Assembly: GCF_024362695.1 (NCBI RefSeq)
Contig: NC_065420.1
Location: forward strand, 7,533,920 to 7,597,919
Direction of reading: 5' to 3'
From: Pectinophora gossypiella
Taxonomy: Eukaryota > Arthropoda > Insecta > Lepidoptera > Gelechiidae
DNA: 64,000 nucleotides
The number at the start of each line of letters is the position of its first letter. The first letter of the stretch is position 1. Shown piece after piece: positions 21,817 to 34,900 of this stretch. The position numbers and the translations under genes are program-made. Below the pieces are notes generated by a model. The model was not told where the DNA came from, ran no database searches, and was given only the letters and a program-made list of their open reading frames with translations.

Positions 21817-21822
21817 TTTATT
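21817..21822 (-). terminator. Poly(A) signal of the 113-residue gene
   Basis: AATAAA on the minus strand, about 55 bp downstream of the stop. A second AATAAA begins two bases into the stop region itself (TAATAAAA). Confidence 0.45.
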
Positions 21823-21876
21823 TAATTTCAATATAGAAAAATACCCTTAGATTTATATAAACTCTATCATATTTTA

Positions 21877-22218
21877 TTAGTCGACTTCTTGAGGAATAGC
21901 TTCATACACCACACTGGGCGCCGCTGGTCTTTCAACGTTGATATTCTCCTGCACGCTTCCATCATCCAAAGTAATCTTCTCAACTTCTATCACCGTCCTT
22001 TCGTCCCCAGGCACATCAATGATCACATTACTGTCTGGGACTTGTATTAAAATCCCTTTAGAACTGTCTGGGCTATAGTCCACGTAGTCGTTCCCTTGGT
22101 GTATCTGAGTGTGGCCAATTTTCAACACTTCCGGGTTCAAAAATAACCCATCTATTAACCTTGCGCTGCCCACTTTGATAATAATCAGTAAAATAAAAAA
22201 TAATGAAGGATTCGCCAT
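21877..22218 (-). CDS. Small secreted protein, 113 residues
   Basis: The ATG at 22218 is chosen because the frame extends four codons upstream only to a GTG. A signal peptide (MANPSLFFILLIIIKVGSA) is followed by a mature chain rich in Val, Ile, Asp and Glu, with no cysteine. A TATA box and initiator lie at the expected spacing upstream. No dibasic processing site is near the end, and the C-terminus (PQEVD) does not share the LPxxLG block of its neighbours. No family was recognised. Confidence 0.75.
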   Translation of the reverse strand: MANPSLFFILLIIIKVGSARLIDGLFLNPEVLKIGHTQIHQGNDYVDYSPDSSKGILIQVPDSNVIIDVPGDERTVIEVEKITLDDGSVQENINVERPAAPSVVYEAIPQEVD

Positions 22219-22237
22219 TCTCCAAATCACAACGACG

Positions 22238-22276
22238 ACTGATGCGAAAAATAACGTGATACGTTTTATTTATATT
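22238..22276 (-). promoter_or_regulatory. TATA box and initiator of the 113-residue gene
   Basis: On the minus strand, AATATAAATAAA (22266-22276 region) lies about 30 bp upstream of an arthropod initiator TCAGT (22238-22242). The initiator is about 20 bp before the ATG. Confidence 0.6.
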
Positions 22277-22329
22277 ATGGACAACAAAAGTGATAATTAA
22301 GTTATTGTGAAGTACTAAGACGAATGATA

Positions 22330-22425
22330 AATAGTGCTTTGTATGGTCATCATACTTATATTGAGGTGTTACATTTTACATCCTATAGAACTGAGTAAGT
22401 ATATAGGTTTTTGAGAAAATCGTTG
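22330..22425 (+). repeat. Segment repeated at 24407-24495
   Basis: GCTTTGTATGGTCATCAT... through CATCCTATAGAACTGAGTA...AGGTTTTTGAGAAAATCG is shared with few differences. It is an unclassified duplicated segment. Confidence 0.65.
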
Positions 22426-22429
22426 CAGC

Positions 22430-22713
22430 CAATCAGCTCGCGACACCAAACACTTCAGGTCCCCGATACCGACCCCGCCGGCGTGGTCGACGATTTCCCT
22501 CATTCAGCGCTTATCGCTATCGACCCACTAGGGTCGATTAATTCTTTCAAATATTTTTCCTCTCAGACGACGCCCTGAGCCGAGGTTCGCGCCCAACTGG
22601 GCACCCTCAGGCCTGTTGTCTTAAACGTTGTACCGGGTGAGAGCCTTCAGCGCTCCCCATTTGTCCGGCCAAGTAGTTAATGCCATCTGCGGCAAATCTA
22701 CAATAAGTCACGT

Positions 22714-22756
<43 letters not shown>
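22430..22756 (+). mobile_element. Poly(A)-tailed retroposon (SINE-like), ~41-A tail
   Basis: About 285 bp (CCAATCAGCTCGCGACACC to CAATAAGTCACGTC) is followed by an uninterrupted A-run at about 22715-22756. The reverse complement recurs at 54692-55015 with its T-run at the matching end. The long homopolymer suggests recent insertion. Confidence 0.75.
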
Positions 22757-22758
<2 letters not shown>

Positions 22759-25600
22759 AGAAAATCGCACTTTTATAGCTACGTCTCTCATCGATCGACC
22801 ATCAAGTATTCCGCTCAATAGTAACATATTATGTACATCAATGGTTCCTTTACACACTTTTATCTTTATTTTCCGTACTTCTTTTAAAACCAAATTGTCA
22901 CAAGCACAAGACGGTTATTTCTAGTACGTAATTTCTGTATTTCTATTCATCCAAATCGATAGCTAATTTGAATTTTGGATATGATCAAACGTTTTGCAAA
23001 GTGCACTAATGAAACGCACACATTATAAATACACTTCTCAACAAAAAAAGCGTAACACCTCGCCAAGTTTATGTTTCGTAACGAGAAAAAGAATAAAAAC
23101 GAGTAGGTACTAGGAATAACACGGTATGTTATATAAGGTTTTCAAAAATTCGTAGTTTGTTGAACAAAAATTCGGTAATGTTTCGGTTTTTTGATGACTG
23201 ACAGAAAGAATAGTCACTCTAGAAACATAAATTCACGCCCATAATTCCACGTATTACATGTAATATGTCATCAGGACCACTTGAAGCCCACGTCAATATC
23301 TTTTGTATAATATAATGTCAGTAAAATAATACAGCACAAACTTTAGCATATAAATTTATTATTCCTTTTTAAACACGGATTGATAATGTTGTCATGTCAA
23401 TATAAATAAAAATATTTAGCTATTTGCAGAGGGTCCACATCTGTGTAAAGCAAAAGTGTACTTTTAATTAGTGTTTCATAATATTGAATTATTTGAAAAG
23501 GGTTTAGCTACCTTGTGTTTTAATAGCTCGTGTAACTTAGGCAAGAAAGTCGAAATACGCTTGACGCAACCGGTACACATGTCAGTCTATGAGGACATAT
23601 TTCTCTATTACATTAACCGCATACAAAAACTACAAATTGGCAAGTTTAAGCTACAAACAAACAATATAACGTCACATTGAGCAAAGGGTAAAGACGCGCT
23701 ATCACTGAACTTATTACACATTACACACTCATATTGTCATCTACCGTCAATAATTTACTTTTATTACAATTTGATATTTATTTATTTGATATTTTAAGAA
23801 AGAAATTACTGAGGCCACTTATATAAAATCATAAAATATGTACAATGGTAACAATAGCAATAAAATTCATTAAATGGTTACACTAAAATTTTGAAAATGA
23901 TAAAAAAATTAACGAGAACTCCAATGAGGCACTTTCTGGGCTACGTTCCCCAAAAACAATATAGATGGCGTTGTACAGTTTTAATGTGAAAATTACGTAT
24001 TTTCTCATTGTTCTGGTTCATAATTGTTCAAAAATACAATGTAAATTGCTGCTTGACATTTGGAGCAGATTATGTATAGAATTATGTTGCTACCTATATT
24101 GCTTTGTATGGTACATACATACATACATACATAAACTCACGCCCGTTATCCCTAATGGGGTGGGCACAGCCACAAGTAATCAAAGACAACTTGCAGCCAC
24201 TGTTGATACGATGTCGTAAGCTGGATATGATGAACCTTATGATGATAAGGGATCAGCCTATCGCCCATAACATTAGTCCATCATGTTAGAGGACACAATC
24301 CCTCTGTCGGTTTTTACGACATGCCCGGGAAGACAAGCAGCTGAACGTTTTCTATGTTCTTGACATTTGGATCAGATTATGTATAGAATTATGTTGCTAC
24401 CTATATTGCTTTGTATGGTCATCATGCTAATTTTGAGGTGTTACATTTTACATCCTATAGAACTGAGTATATAGGTTTTTGAGAAAATCGCACTTTCCGC
24501 TCCGAACTTTCACGAGGCGTGTACCATCATCTCCCTAGCATTATCCCGTTTTTCACGGGGTCCGCTTACCTACCCTGAAGATTTGACTTTAGAATAATAA
24601 TGAGTGGAAGATGTAATAACAAGGGTCAAAATTGGTACCTAAAAAAACAAAGATAAAAGATGCATATGTCTGTTATCCATGACATTAGAAGGTCAAACGA
24701 TGGAAAAACTGTACAGCGCCATCTATATTGTTTTTCAGAAACGTAGCCTAGAAAGTCCCTTATTGAAAGTAACAGACATCGGCTAAGCCATATGAAACAT
24801 ATCCGTAATATCACAAGTTTGTCTTTTGCTATTTTACTGACAGTCTTACAAAACTTGAGCTTGCTAACGACAAAAATTAAACATTCTGAATAACAAAAGT
24901 AAAACTTAAAATAAATACAATTGCGATAGAATTTCAGATATTCTCATTCATCATGATTAAAATTAAGACTAAGTCTTATCATTATTTGTGCATTAGTTTT
25001 ACAGGCTCATAAATCTTGACTAACTACTTGATACCATCGGGAATTTCATTACAATACTATAATCATCTCAAACAACTTACAACTACGGAGGTTACATACA
25101 TATACAAACAATCCAACTCTACTCACCGTCCGCTTAAAACTATAACCGATATAACCCATACATTACAATAACATGTAACCCATAACAGGATGTCACGCTT
25201 TCATATAATCTCTTGTACAACTAGTTTTAAAATATTCGGTTGCAAAGTCAAAATAACGTTAACAACCAAGGAATTATTGCTAGAACGGATGCGCTTCATA
25301 ACGCCTGTCGCTATATCAACAGACACATCCTAACGTCTTTGCCGCCACCTTTTTACTAGGAACTTTATGACAAGTAACCTTCTAAACGTCGATAAAAACT
25401 TCATAATAATTTAAATAAGCGTCTTCTTAGCCCTTAACACTATTTTTATAATGATATTTTTGTCTGTTACCGAGTCCCGTTGGCATGACATCGCTGGACC
25501 TACACCATACTACCTCAACCAACTTAAGGACAATATTTTTACAATACTAGAGCCGTGGCAAAGTAGATGTCACCTACACAGTGGGAGGCACGCCATGAGC
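22757..25600. other. Gene-free interval with repeats
   Basis: No coding sequence was recognised. It contains the retroposon with direct repeats (24052-24419), copies of the TTATCCCGT family (24525-24590), and two inverted copies of a segment with GGCTACGTTCCCCAAAAACAATATAGATGGCG (about 23930-23985 and 24700-24765). Related pieces are near 33265-33320 and 52015-52050. Confidence 0.55.
24113..24358 (-). mobile_element. (TATG)n-tailed retroposon flanked by 61-bp direct repeats
   Basis: The insert runs from TACATACATACATACATAAA to CAGCTGAACGTTTTCTATG. It is flanked by 24052-24112 and 24359-24419, which agree at 60 of 61 positions. The same element is at 32165-32396. Read on the minus strand it ends in a TATG-type simple tail. 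Confidence 0.7.
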
Positions 25601-25626
25601 ATTGCGAGCAGGCAGAAAAGCCACCG

Positions 25627-25904
25627 CTATTTGTTTTTAATCTTTGAATAGCTGCCGTTCCTCTTTGAGTTGCTTGCGACTTTGAAGCTACTCTGTGGCG
25701 TGACGGAGTTACTACTCGAGTCCGATACTGAGTTGCTCGGAGTTTGACTTGACTTGGGCTCGCTATACCAGCCGCACATGCGTTTGACCGCGTCCTCCCA
25801 CCGCGCGAATATGACTTCGTACGATTTCTTTACCTGCGGGCGCGGGTGGAACACGCCACCTACTTTGAACAGGGATTTCAGTTCTTCTTTTGATTTCCAT
25901 AAAC
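25627..25904 (-). CDS. Gk5: Gk5 exon 11 (C-terminus)
   Basis: The acceptor is TTCACAG and the stop is TAG at 25627-25629. WEDAVKRMCGW is family-like; the Ser/Thr/Lys-rich tail after it is not conserved. Confidence 0.9.
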
Positions 25905-28900
25905 CTGTGAACAAAATTACAATAATTTAGTAACTACATTCAAAAGAATTGCTCCCTTTTCAAAAGAACTTTCACAAGAAGTCACCATCATATCCCTAGC
26001 ATTATCCCGTTTTTCACGGGGTCCGCTTACCTAACCTGAAAATTTGACAGGTCCGGTTTTTTACACGAGACTTGTATACTTAGTTAAAAAAAACATCCAT
26101 CTTTTACCTCTATGTAAAACAACTATATTCTCGTGTCATATCATTAAGTAAATCTTGAACATACATCTTAAAATTTAACAAATAATAATATACAAAAACA
26201 GTCTCACCTAACTGCAGCCCCACTATGAGCACACAGCCGAAGGAAGACATCTCGACGTGCACTGGGCGCTCCACTCGCAGCCCCGTCAGGTCCGCCACCA
26301 GCTGAGCTATGAAGTCGTTGTTCGATACACCACCGTCTAACCTGTGAGCAAGATGGAAAAAAAAATGAGGCGAAATATTAAGAGTCAGAAAAGGAAAGCC
26401 TAAGCGAACATAATTAATACGCTGACCGGTTCATTACTATTTGCAACGAAATATATACATTGTTTTAAGTTTACGCGGTTATTATCATAATTAAAACTAT
26501 ACTGTGATTTATTTCAGGAAATTTTAAAGAAAGGACAGGTCAAGAGTATTCTAAACCAGCGAGCGTTTTTGAGGATTCTGAAGAATGTTTTATTTTTTAA
26601 ATTTATTTTGTTATTATGCTTCATGTAGAAATAGGCAAAGCGTGTTGGAAACGACCAGCGAATTACTCTTATCTAGACTTTTTTTAAACACCCTGAATTG
26701 GATCGGGATCGGCGGTACGTTCGCCTAGGCCTGCCTGTTTTGACTCCAGCATTCCAATATAGATGTAAAGCGTAAGTTAAAGAAACACTATCATTATTTT
26801 CTATCTTCGTACCTGTGATTGGCGCATGAGCTGTAAAATAATAAATTTCCATTTTTCCTTTCTTTTCCTCGCAGTGATTAGTTGATGAATGAACGTCACT
26901 TCGCCTCTTCTTCTGTCCGTATTGGTGGAAAACCACACTAAGAGCCATAAGCCGTACCTGATACTATGGAAGCTGTAGCTGGTCTCGTGCTGCACGCAGG
27001 AGTAGAGCTGCGCAGTCCGGAAGGCGAGCGACTCCAGCACGGCGCGGACGAGGTGCGCCTTCGTAGTCGACGGCTTCATACCCACGAACCCTGACGCCGC
27101 GGACCCGTCGTTGTATGGTGGCTGTGGATCGTACATACACAACTCAGTTATCATTTATACAACTGGATATTATTTAAGAATACTGCATCTCATGCAATCC
27201 TGGTATGCACGAGTGTGACAGGGTAGAAATCGTCAAAGGAATGGGGTCGCTCCGCGAAGCCTGTGAAAGCCCCTTCTGAGCAACTGGAAGGAGTTAGATT
27301 GGCTTACGTAGTTGACAACAGCACGCATAATTGGAGTCTAAAGGCGGAAAACTGGGTAAGAATCATTTAACTATCGTGCTAATCAAGTTTACCTATTAGG
27401 TCTGACTGTCAAATGAGACCTGTGGGGTCAAAAAGGCCACATCGGGATTCGAACCCGGGACCTCCAGTTCGTGAGCCCAACACTCAACCACTGGACCACG
27501 GAGGCCGTTACCTGTGTCTATTTACTAATCATCATTTCATCGTTTATCTTTGACCTGGGAAGTTACCCTATTGTTTGACTTTTAGAAGTAGTAAATTCAA
27601 AAACAATCACCTTAAGTGTTAAGCTAGCTACTGTGTGTTTGCTTAACAATACAACGGCAATTGAACACTTAAGATAGTGTAACCACAGATCATATAATAC
27701 TAACGGTGTAACTGCTCAAACAGGAGAATCCGTTATAATCTGTTTATTATCTTATCTTGTATGTGTAGTACTCACGCCTAATCCGCTAAAAGCTGGTATG
27801 AAGTAAACACCGTCTGAATCCGGTACTGAGTTCGCTATGTCCGCCGTCTCTTGAGGATTCTCGAAGAGACCTGAAATCAAGATTTTTATATGTTATCTAA
27901 TCTAGTCGACATTGCTAGAAGGAAGATTAAATAAACGCACCGCGGATCACGTATTGGTTTAGGCCTGTGCTGGATTCGAACCTGCGACCTCAAAGTGAGA
28001 GGCAAGCGTTCTACCAACTGGACTACCACGTCTTACGGCTAAGCTCGCGCCCATAATAATATTTTCGCTTTTTACAGATTTGTACAACACGCGTTGACTT
28101 ATTGGTACTGATTCATCATCTGCCTAGTGTTATCCCGTTTTTTCACAGGATTCGAATACCTAACCTGAAGATTTCACAGGTCCGGTTTTTTACAGAACCG
28201 ACTGCTGGTGTGACCTTCCAACCCGAAGGGACCACCAGCCCAATGCAGTTTGACCTATATCGATTAGATAAGTTAATTGGAACTATTTCCTCCATAAGTA
28301 AACAAATTGAGACAATAAGGTAATTAAATTACGAGATAACAATAATTATAATTATATAATTCATAATAAGTAAATACGTAATAAATAATATTTTGTTATG
28401 TTTAGTGATTGATGGAACAATAGGACATAAAACATTTTATACATGTGTACCTTGTATAGTTTATACAATTTTCCATCGCAAAATTATTTTCAATTCTACT
28501 TTTACGATGGAAAATCCCACTTGATATTAACTCAGAATAATGAGCTAAATCATCCCCCTCAATATTCGTTACGATGTCACTTACACCCCGTACAAGTACG
28601 TACAGCTGTCCATACAAGTACGCATGGCTGTTAGTGACAGCGTAACGAGTACTGAGGGGGATGATTCAGACCATGATTCTGAGTCAAGTGGAATTTTCCG
28701 TCACAAAATTATTTTCAATTCTATACTTTTGCGATGGAAAAATCCACTTAATATCAACTCAGAATCATGGTATGAATCAAAGTTTTCGTTACGATATCAC
28801 TAACGCCCTGTATATCACATGTAACAATTAACAAACAAGTAAATACGTATGCAAAGATCTATTCGCTTAATAGTCAGAATACCTTTGCCTCGTACACATG

Positions 28901-31900
28901 TTGTATGGGTAGGTACGTTTGACATTGCGTAGATACCATTGTTTTTATAAGAAAAAATAAATACAAAATAGTATATCAACCAGTAAATATACTTCGCAGT
29001 TTCTAACACATACATCACACATAACTTTTAAGAAACAAACAACTTACAAAAAAAGATTTATGATGCTATACTACACCCAGTAGTAGAGTTGGATGAACGT
29101 TACGTTATGTTACGGAACGTTAGAGCGTACAAACTCGGAATAGTTATATTTTTATAATAGTCTTCTTCTTCTATCGTGTGGGTTGTGAGGTGGAGTACCA
29201 ACCTAATCAACCCTGGTGTCAGGGTTACTATTGAGCCGCCAAAGGCCCCTGACAAGGCTCATTACATTAGTAAGTAGTAACCGGGACCAACGGCTTATCG
29301 TGCCTTCCGAAACACGGATCATCTTACTTTCGGACAATCAGGTGATCAGCCTGTAATGCCCTAGCCAAACTAGGGATCATAAAGTAATTTTTGTGATATG
29401 TCCCTACCGGGAATCGAACCCAGGACCTCCTCACGATCCCGTGAGCCCAACGCTCAACCACTGGACGACGGAGGTCGTTTTTATTATAGTAACTAATGCG
29501 CATATTACTATTTACTGCGCAACAAAAATCTCGACGAAACTGAAGCGTGGGTGCTCAGCTCATCTTGCGATGCACGTACCTCTGACTAGCCCAATTGGAA
29601 ATATAGTCGTGAGCTTATGATATGTTCTGTGCTACGTCCTGCGGTTACGTCCCACTGCTGGGCCAGGTGTCCTCGCAAATCAACCGGAAGGGGTATGCAG
29701 CATACTCCACTACGCTGCTCCACCGCGAGTTCCTTGTATTTTTTTAATTAGGGATTGATATTACTTATAATGATGTATCTATTATCATCTGTGTAAATTT
29801 GTTTTGTATGTTGTGTGTAATAAAATATATTTGTATTGTATTGTATTGTATAATGATAATGCGGTCGTGAGAGCTTATGTTTTAAATAGATAATAAAAAT
29901 AATAATAAAAAAGTTAATTAAAAGTTAATTTTACCTAAATTCTGCGCCCACTTGATGATAGAAGCGGTGTCGTTGTTCGCGCCTTCTGCCGAGTAGATGA
30001 GCTCCTTGCCTAGTCTCCAGCCCACCACAGGGTACAAGCCAGAGACGCTGGCGTGGGGGGTCGGTCCCGTGTTTATGTTGAAGAACGTACCCGTCCCCAT
30101 GGTCAGCTTCACGTCGCCTATCTCGAAGCAACAAGACCCCCACATGGACGCTGTTTGATCCGCCATCTGAAGGACAATAACGTCGCTATATAGTGAAAAC
30201 CATGGTATAAGAAGAGCAGGTATGGCTCAAAACTGACAGCTAGCATTTCAAGGTTAGCCCAGCTGACGTCATCCGAATCTGCGTTGCCATTTCGTAAAAC
30301 AAATAACCCACGTCCAATGTTTTTAATTTACTTTGCAAGGAAATTTTGTACTTTTAGTAAAAGATTTACGTACAGTTTTAATGATTTTCATATATGTGAC
30401 AAATAATAGTAATTAAATACATCATCATCACCAGCCCATTTACGTCCCCACTGCTGGGACACTTCCCTATGGATAGGGAGATCGGGCATTAAACCACCAC
30501 GCGGGCCAAAGTGCGGATTGGTGGTTATTAGCGACTGCTGATGCAGCCGGGACCAACGGCTTAACGTGCCTTCCGAAGCCAGGAGGAGCTCGAGATGAAA
30601 ACTTTTTTTTTATGGTCAACCATCCTATGACTTGCCTTTGCGAAAGTTGCTTAACTTCAACAATCGCAGACCGAGCGCGTTTTTTTAACGCTGCGCCGCC
30701 GAGCTCCTCAATAACTTAAATACATTAGTCAGTAATTCACTTAATTTTGAATAATAAACATTAGGCAGGTCGGTAGAGTAGAGCGATAGTCGCGCGAATA
30801 AGCCGCGCTTAGAAGGTACACATTTGATTGCAACATAAAATAACTAAGTGTTTCTAAACGTTTATGTCACTAACTAAAAGCGTGAAAAGAATCTCCAACA
30901 TCAGACACCATAATATCAAAGTATACTAACATCTTCTAAGCTAAATTGTTTCATTTAAGACCAGGATTTAACCCAGCTAAATTCAGAAATGATGTCCGTT
31001 TCTTATCGTGTACAGCTAAAGTCCAAAGTGATGAAAACCGATCTATATCGTAAAGTACCTAAGTAGTATACAATAACGTACGTGAATCAACAATGGACAT
31101 GTATTTACCTACACGCTTTATGAATGAAAGGTCGTATTGAGTAGCAACCAGTAGGATGGATTGTATTGTATGTATTGTCAGAATATTGTCGTGTTATCTG
31201 TTATGTAAGGAAGGACTCGAGATGTGTACTCGTCTTTCAACATGGTTGCTTCCAATGTGAAGTAGGTACTAATGGTTTTTAGGGTTCTATAGCCAAATGG
31301 CAAAAACGGAACCCTTATGGATTGGTCATGTCTGTCTGTCCGTCCGTATGTCACAGCCACTTTTTTCCGAAACTATAAGAGCTATACTCTTGAAACTTGG
31401 TAAGTAGATGTATTCTGTGAACCGCATTAACATTTTCACACAAAAATAGAAAAAAAAAACAATAACTTTTGCGGGTTGCCCATAGGCCCATACTGAGAAC
31501 TGAAACTCAATGAATTCCTTTCACCTTAAATCAATTCCTTCCTTCCTTCCTTCGATATTAATTTACGAAATCCACATTATGCGAAAAGTAAAAATAAATA
31601 TAAATACAAAACATAAAGCATATTGAACAGGTAGCTTGGCCATGATAATGTAAAACCATTACTAAGAATTAAGAATTCGGCATTAATAAGTCGAGGTCAT
31701 ATCATCGTACCTTATACCTTTTTAACTAAGAAAAAAATCAAGTTTGTAAATTGTTTTATTTTAAACGAGTTATAAATAGCAAACAAGAAGTAAAAAAGTT
31801 TGTTATGGCGCGGTTTAGGTACCTATGTCTTGTTTTGTAGTTTATTTTTGTCTGAACAAAGATTAGATATCTACCTGCTAACGTATTGAGTTATTCACCA

Positions 31901-34900
31901 CCGCGCGAATTGTGCGCTAATTTAATTATACGTATTAACAAAAATCACTTCAAAACAAAATAAGTCTTCAATATTAATAAAGTACCTACTTAAAACACAT
32001 AATACCGGGTTCTTACCGCGTTAAAATTAGAGACATGAAAGTATGGATCTATTTACTCCACTCAAATTTCATCAGTCATCCCGTGATAACCCTGGAAATA
32101 TCGGGAGTCTCATATCCCTGATTTTAACGCGGTAAGAATCCGGTATTATGTATTTTAATTATGATAATACATACATACACAAAATCACACCCGTAATCCC
32201 TAATGGGGCGGGTAGAGCCACAAGTAATCAAAGACAAGTTGCATCCACTGTTGATACGATGTCGTAAGCTGATATGATGAACCTTATGGTGGATAAGGGA
32301 TCAACCTATCGCCTATAACATTAGTCCGTTTTAGGACACAATCCCTCTGTCGGATTTTACGACCCGGGAAAACAAGCAGCTGAACGTGTTCTATGTTTTT
32401 TATTTGCTCCTAGAGCAGCATAGAATTATCATAATAACCACGTAAACCTCAAACAATGTATAAGTACCTACTTACTACAAAAACGTTATAGGTACTTACA
32501 AAGCGTCTTCTTCTTTCCCAGTATATATGTATTATATATATTATGTTACATTACAAACCTATTCCCTATTTAACGTAACATGATTCGAACGACATATTAT
32601 TATTATATCTCGTCTCTTTCGTAGTTTCGTACTAAGCTGTATAATTTAGTGCGAAAGAGACGACAGATATCTCTTTCGCACTAAAAGTATACAGCTACAA
32701 TATCTATCCTGGGGCCTGTTTAATAAAACTTACAATTGTAAATTAAAACGACAATTTGATGTTCATTACGTAGCTAATATGAAACTGCAAAATATTCGTG
32801 ATCACACACTCCGCAATGTACATCAAATTGTCATTGTAATTTACAATTGTAAGTTTTATTAAACAGGCCCCTGTTGTCATTCTTATACTGGGATGGGTAG
32901 AGTCCTAAATCGTAACAAACCTTTGAAGGACACTTAGTTTAATGAGGGATTTTCACACAGTACAAAGTTGCCTTCGTTTAACCCTCTAATTTAATGCTTA
33001 ATAAACCTACTTTCACAAACATGCATCTTATATCTTTATTTTTGAGTATAAGATGATGATCCTTTTTATCATACCCACGCACAATTACACCTTCCACCCA
33101 TTATTATTCTGATCAAAATGCAGAAAACCAATATAGGTGGCAACAATTCTATACGTATTTGATCAAAATATTAGGCAACAAGTATTTTTATATTTATGCC
33201 TCTGCCATTAGTTTATGTTTTTTGATAATTATGAATAATTAGAAAATAGGTAATTATCACGTTAAATCTGGACAGCGCCATCTATATTATTTTTGAGGAA
33301 CTTAGCCTGGAAAGTCCCATTAATTCGTTAGAATTAGAACGCTCTTAAATATACACTTAAAAACAACATAGAGTAAATAAGTACTTATAAAAGATTGACA
33401 AGCTTATTGCAAATGCGGGGTCGGCCAGTGACAATGGACGAAGCCAAAGGCGCGGGTTACACAATGTGTCGACACAATTGCCTGAATGAAATGATTACAA
33501 GCTTGACAGAAACTGCGTAAATGGTCACAGGGTTGAGTGTGTAACTCGCAAGTTACGTAACTGTTCTGTTATGAAGGACTTTAATGTGCTTTTGGTAAGT
33601 CCTCCTGTAAGTAGGTATATACGGGAAAGTTTATAGAGATACATACATACATAAACTCACGCTTATTTCCCACCGGGGTAAGCAGAGACTATAGAATTCC
33701 ATTTGCTTCGATCCTGACACACTTCTCTTGCTTCCTCCACATTCATATATCGCTTAAAAGAAAAAAAAAGAAAATAAAGAAAAATAAAGTTTATAGATGG
33801 ATTAATTTTATCATGTTCGTTATCCAGCTACTAAAACCGAACCTGTCAAATCTTCAGGTAAGGTAAGCGGACCCTGTAAAAAACGGGATAATGCGAGGAG
33901 GATTACGTTACCCTACTAAGGGCCACAGCCATGTCCGGAGATATAACTTATGTGACAATTACATACCATCATCATCAATTTAAGAGCCACGCTCTTGTCG
34001 GTGTAGCATTTTCCATTCCAGTCTATCAAAGGCCAATTCCTTGACTTCCCTATAAGACACGACGTTAACCTTTTCTTTAATCTGTTCCATGTAAGCTCTT
34101 CTTGGTCTTCCCCTTCCTCTCTTTCCTTCTAGCTTTCCTTCTATGATGTTTTTAATGAATTCGTCGTGTCTTATTAGGTGTCCAATCATCTTGCCTCTTC
34201 TGTCCTCAATAATTCTCAGTATTTGTCTCTTTTCCCTTACTCTTACTAGCACTTCCTCATTTGTAACCCTTTCTGTCCAACTTATTCTTTCCATCCTCCT
34301 CCAACACCACATTTCAAAGGCCTCGAGTCTCTCTCTGTCCTTCTGTGTCAGTGTCCAAGTTTCACATCCATAGAGGGCTATACTCCATACGAAGGTTTTG
34401 ACACATCTTTTTCTGATAGATTTGGCAATCCTAGCCTTGAATATGCACCCTTTGTTATGGAAAGCTTGTTTTGCCATTGCTATTCTGGTTTTAACGTCTA
34501 AAGTACATCTTGAGTCATTCGTTATTATGCTGCCTAGATACTTAAAGTTCTTTACATTTTCAATCGGGATATTATTTAACTTAATTATTTGGCTGTCTAT
34601 TTTTGGAGTTTTGGAAATTGTTAGAATTTTGGTTTTACTTATATTAATTTTAAGGTCGTATTTTTCAAAAACTGTGTTCATTGTGTTAAGTAGGGTTTCT
34701 AGGTCTTCTTTATTACTGGCCAGTGCCGCAATATCGTCTGCAAATCTGATACTAATTATATTCTGTCCATTTATTGTTATTCCGTTACTGATTTTAGCTA
34801 TTTCCTTCATGGCACCCTCTATGAAAATGTTAAATATTAGTGGAGATAAGGAACAGCCCTGTCTTACACCTTGCCGTACTCTAGCTTTTCTCTTCACTTC

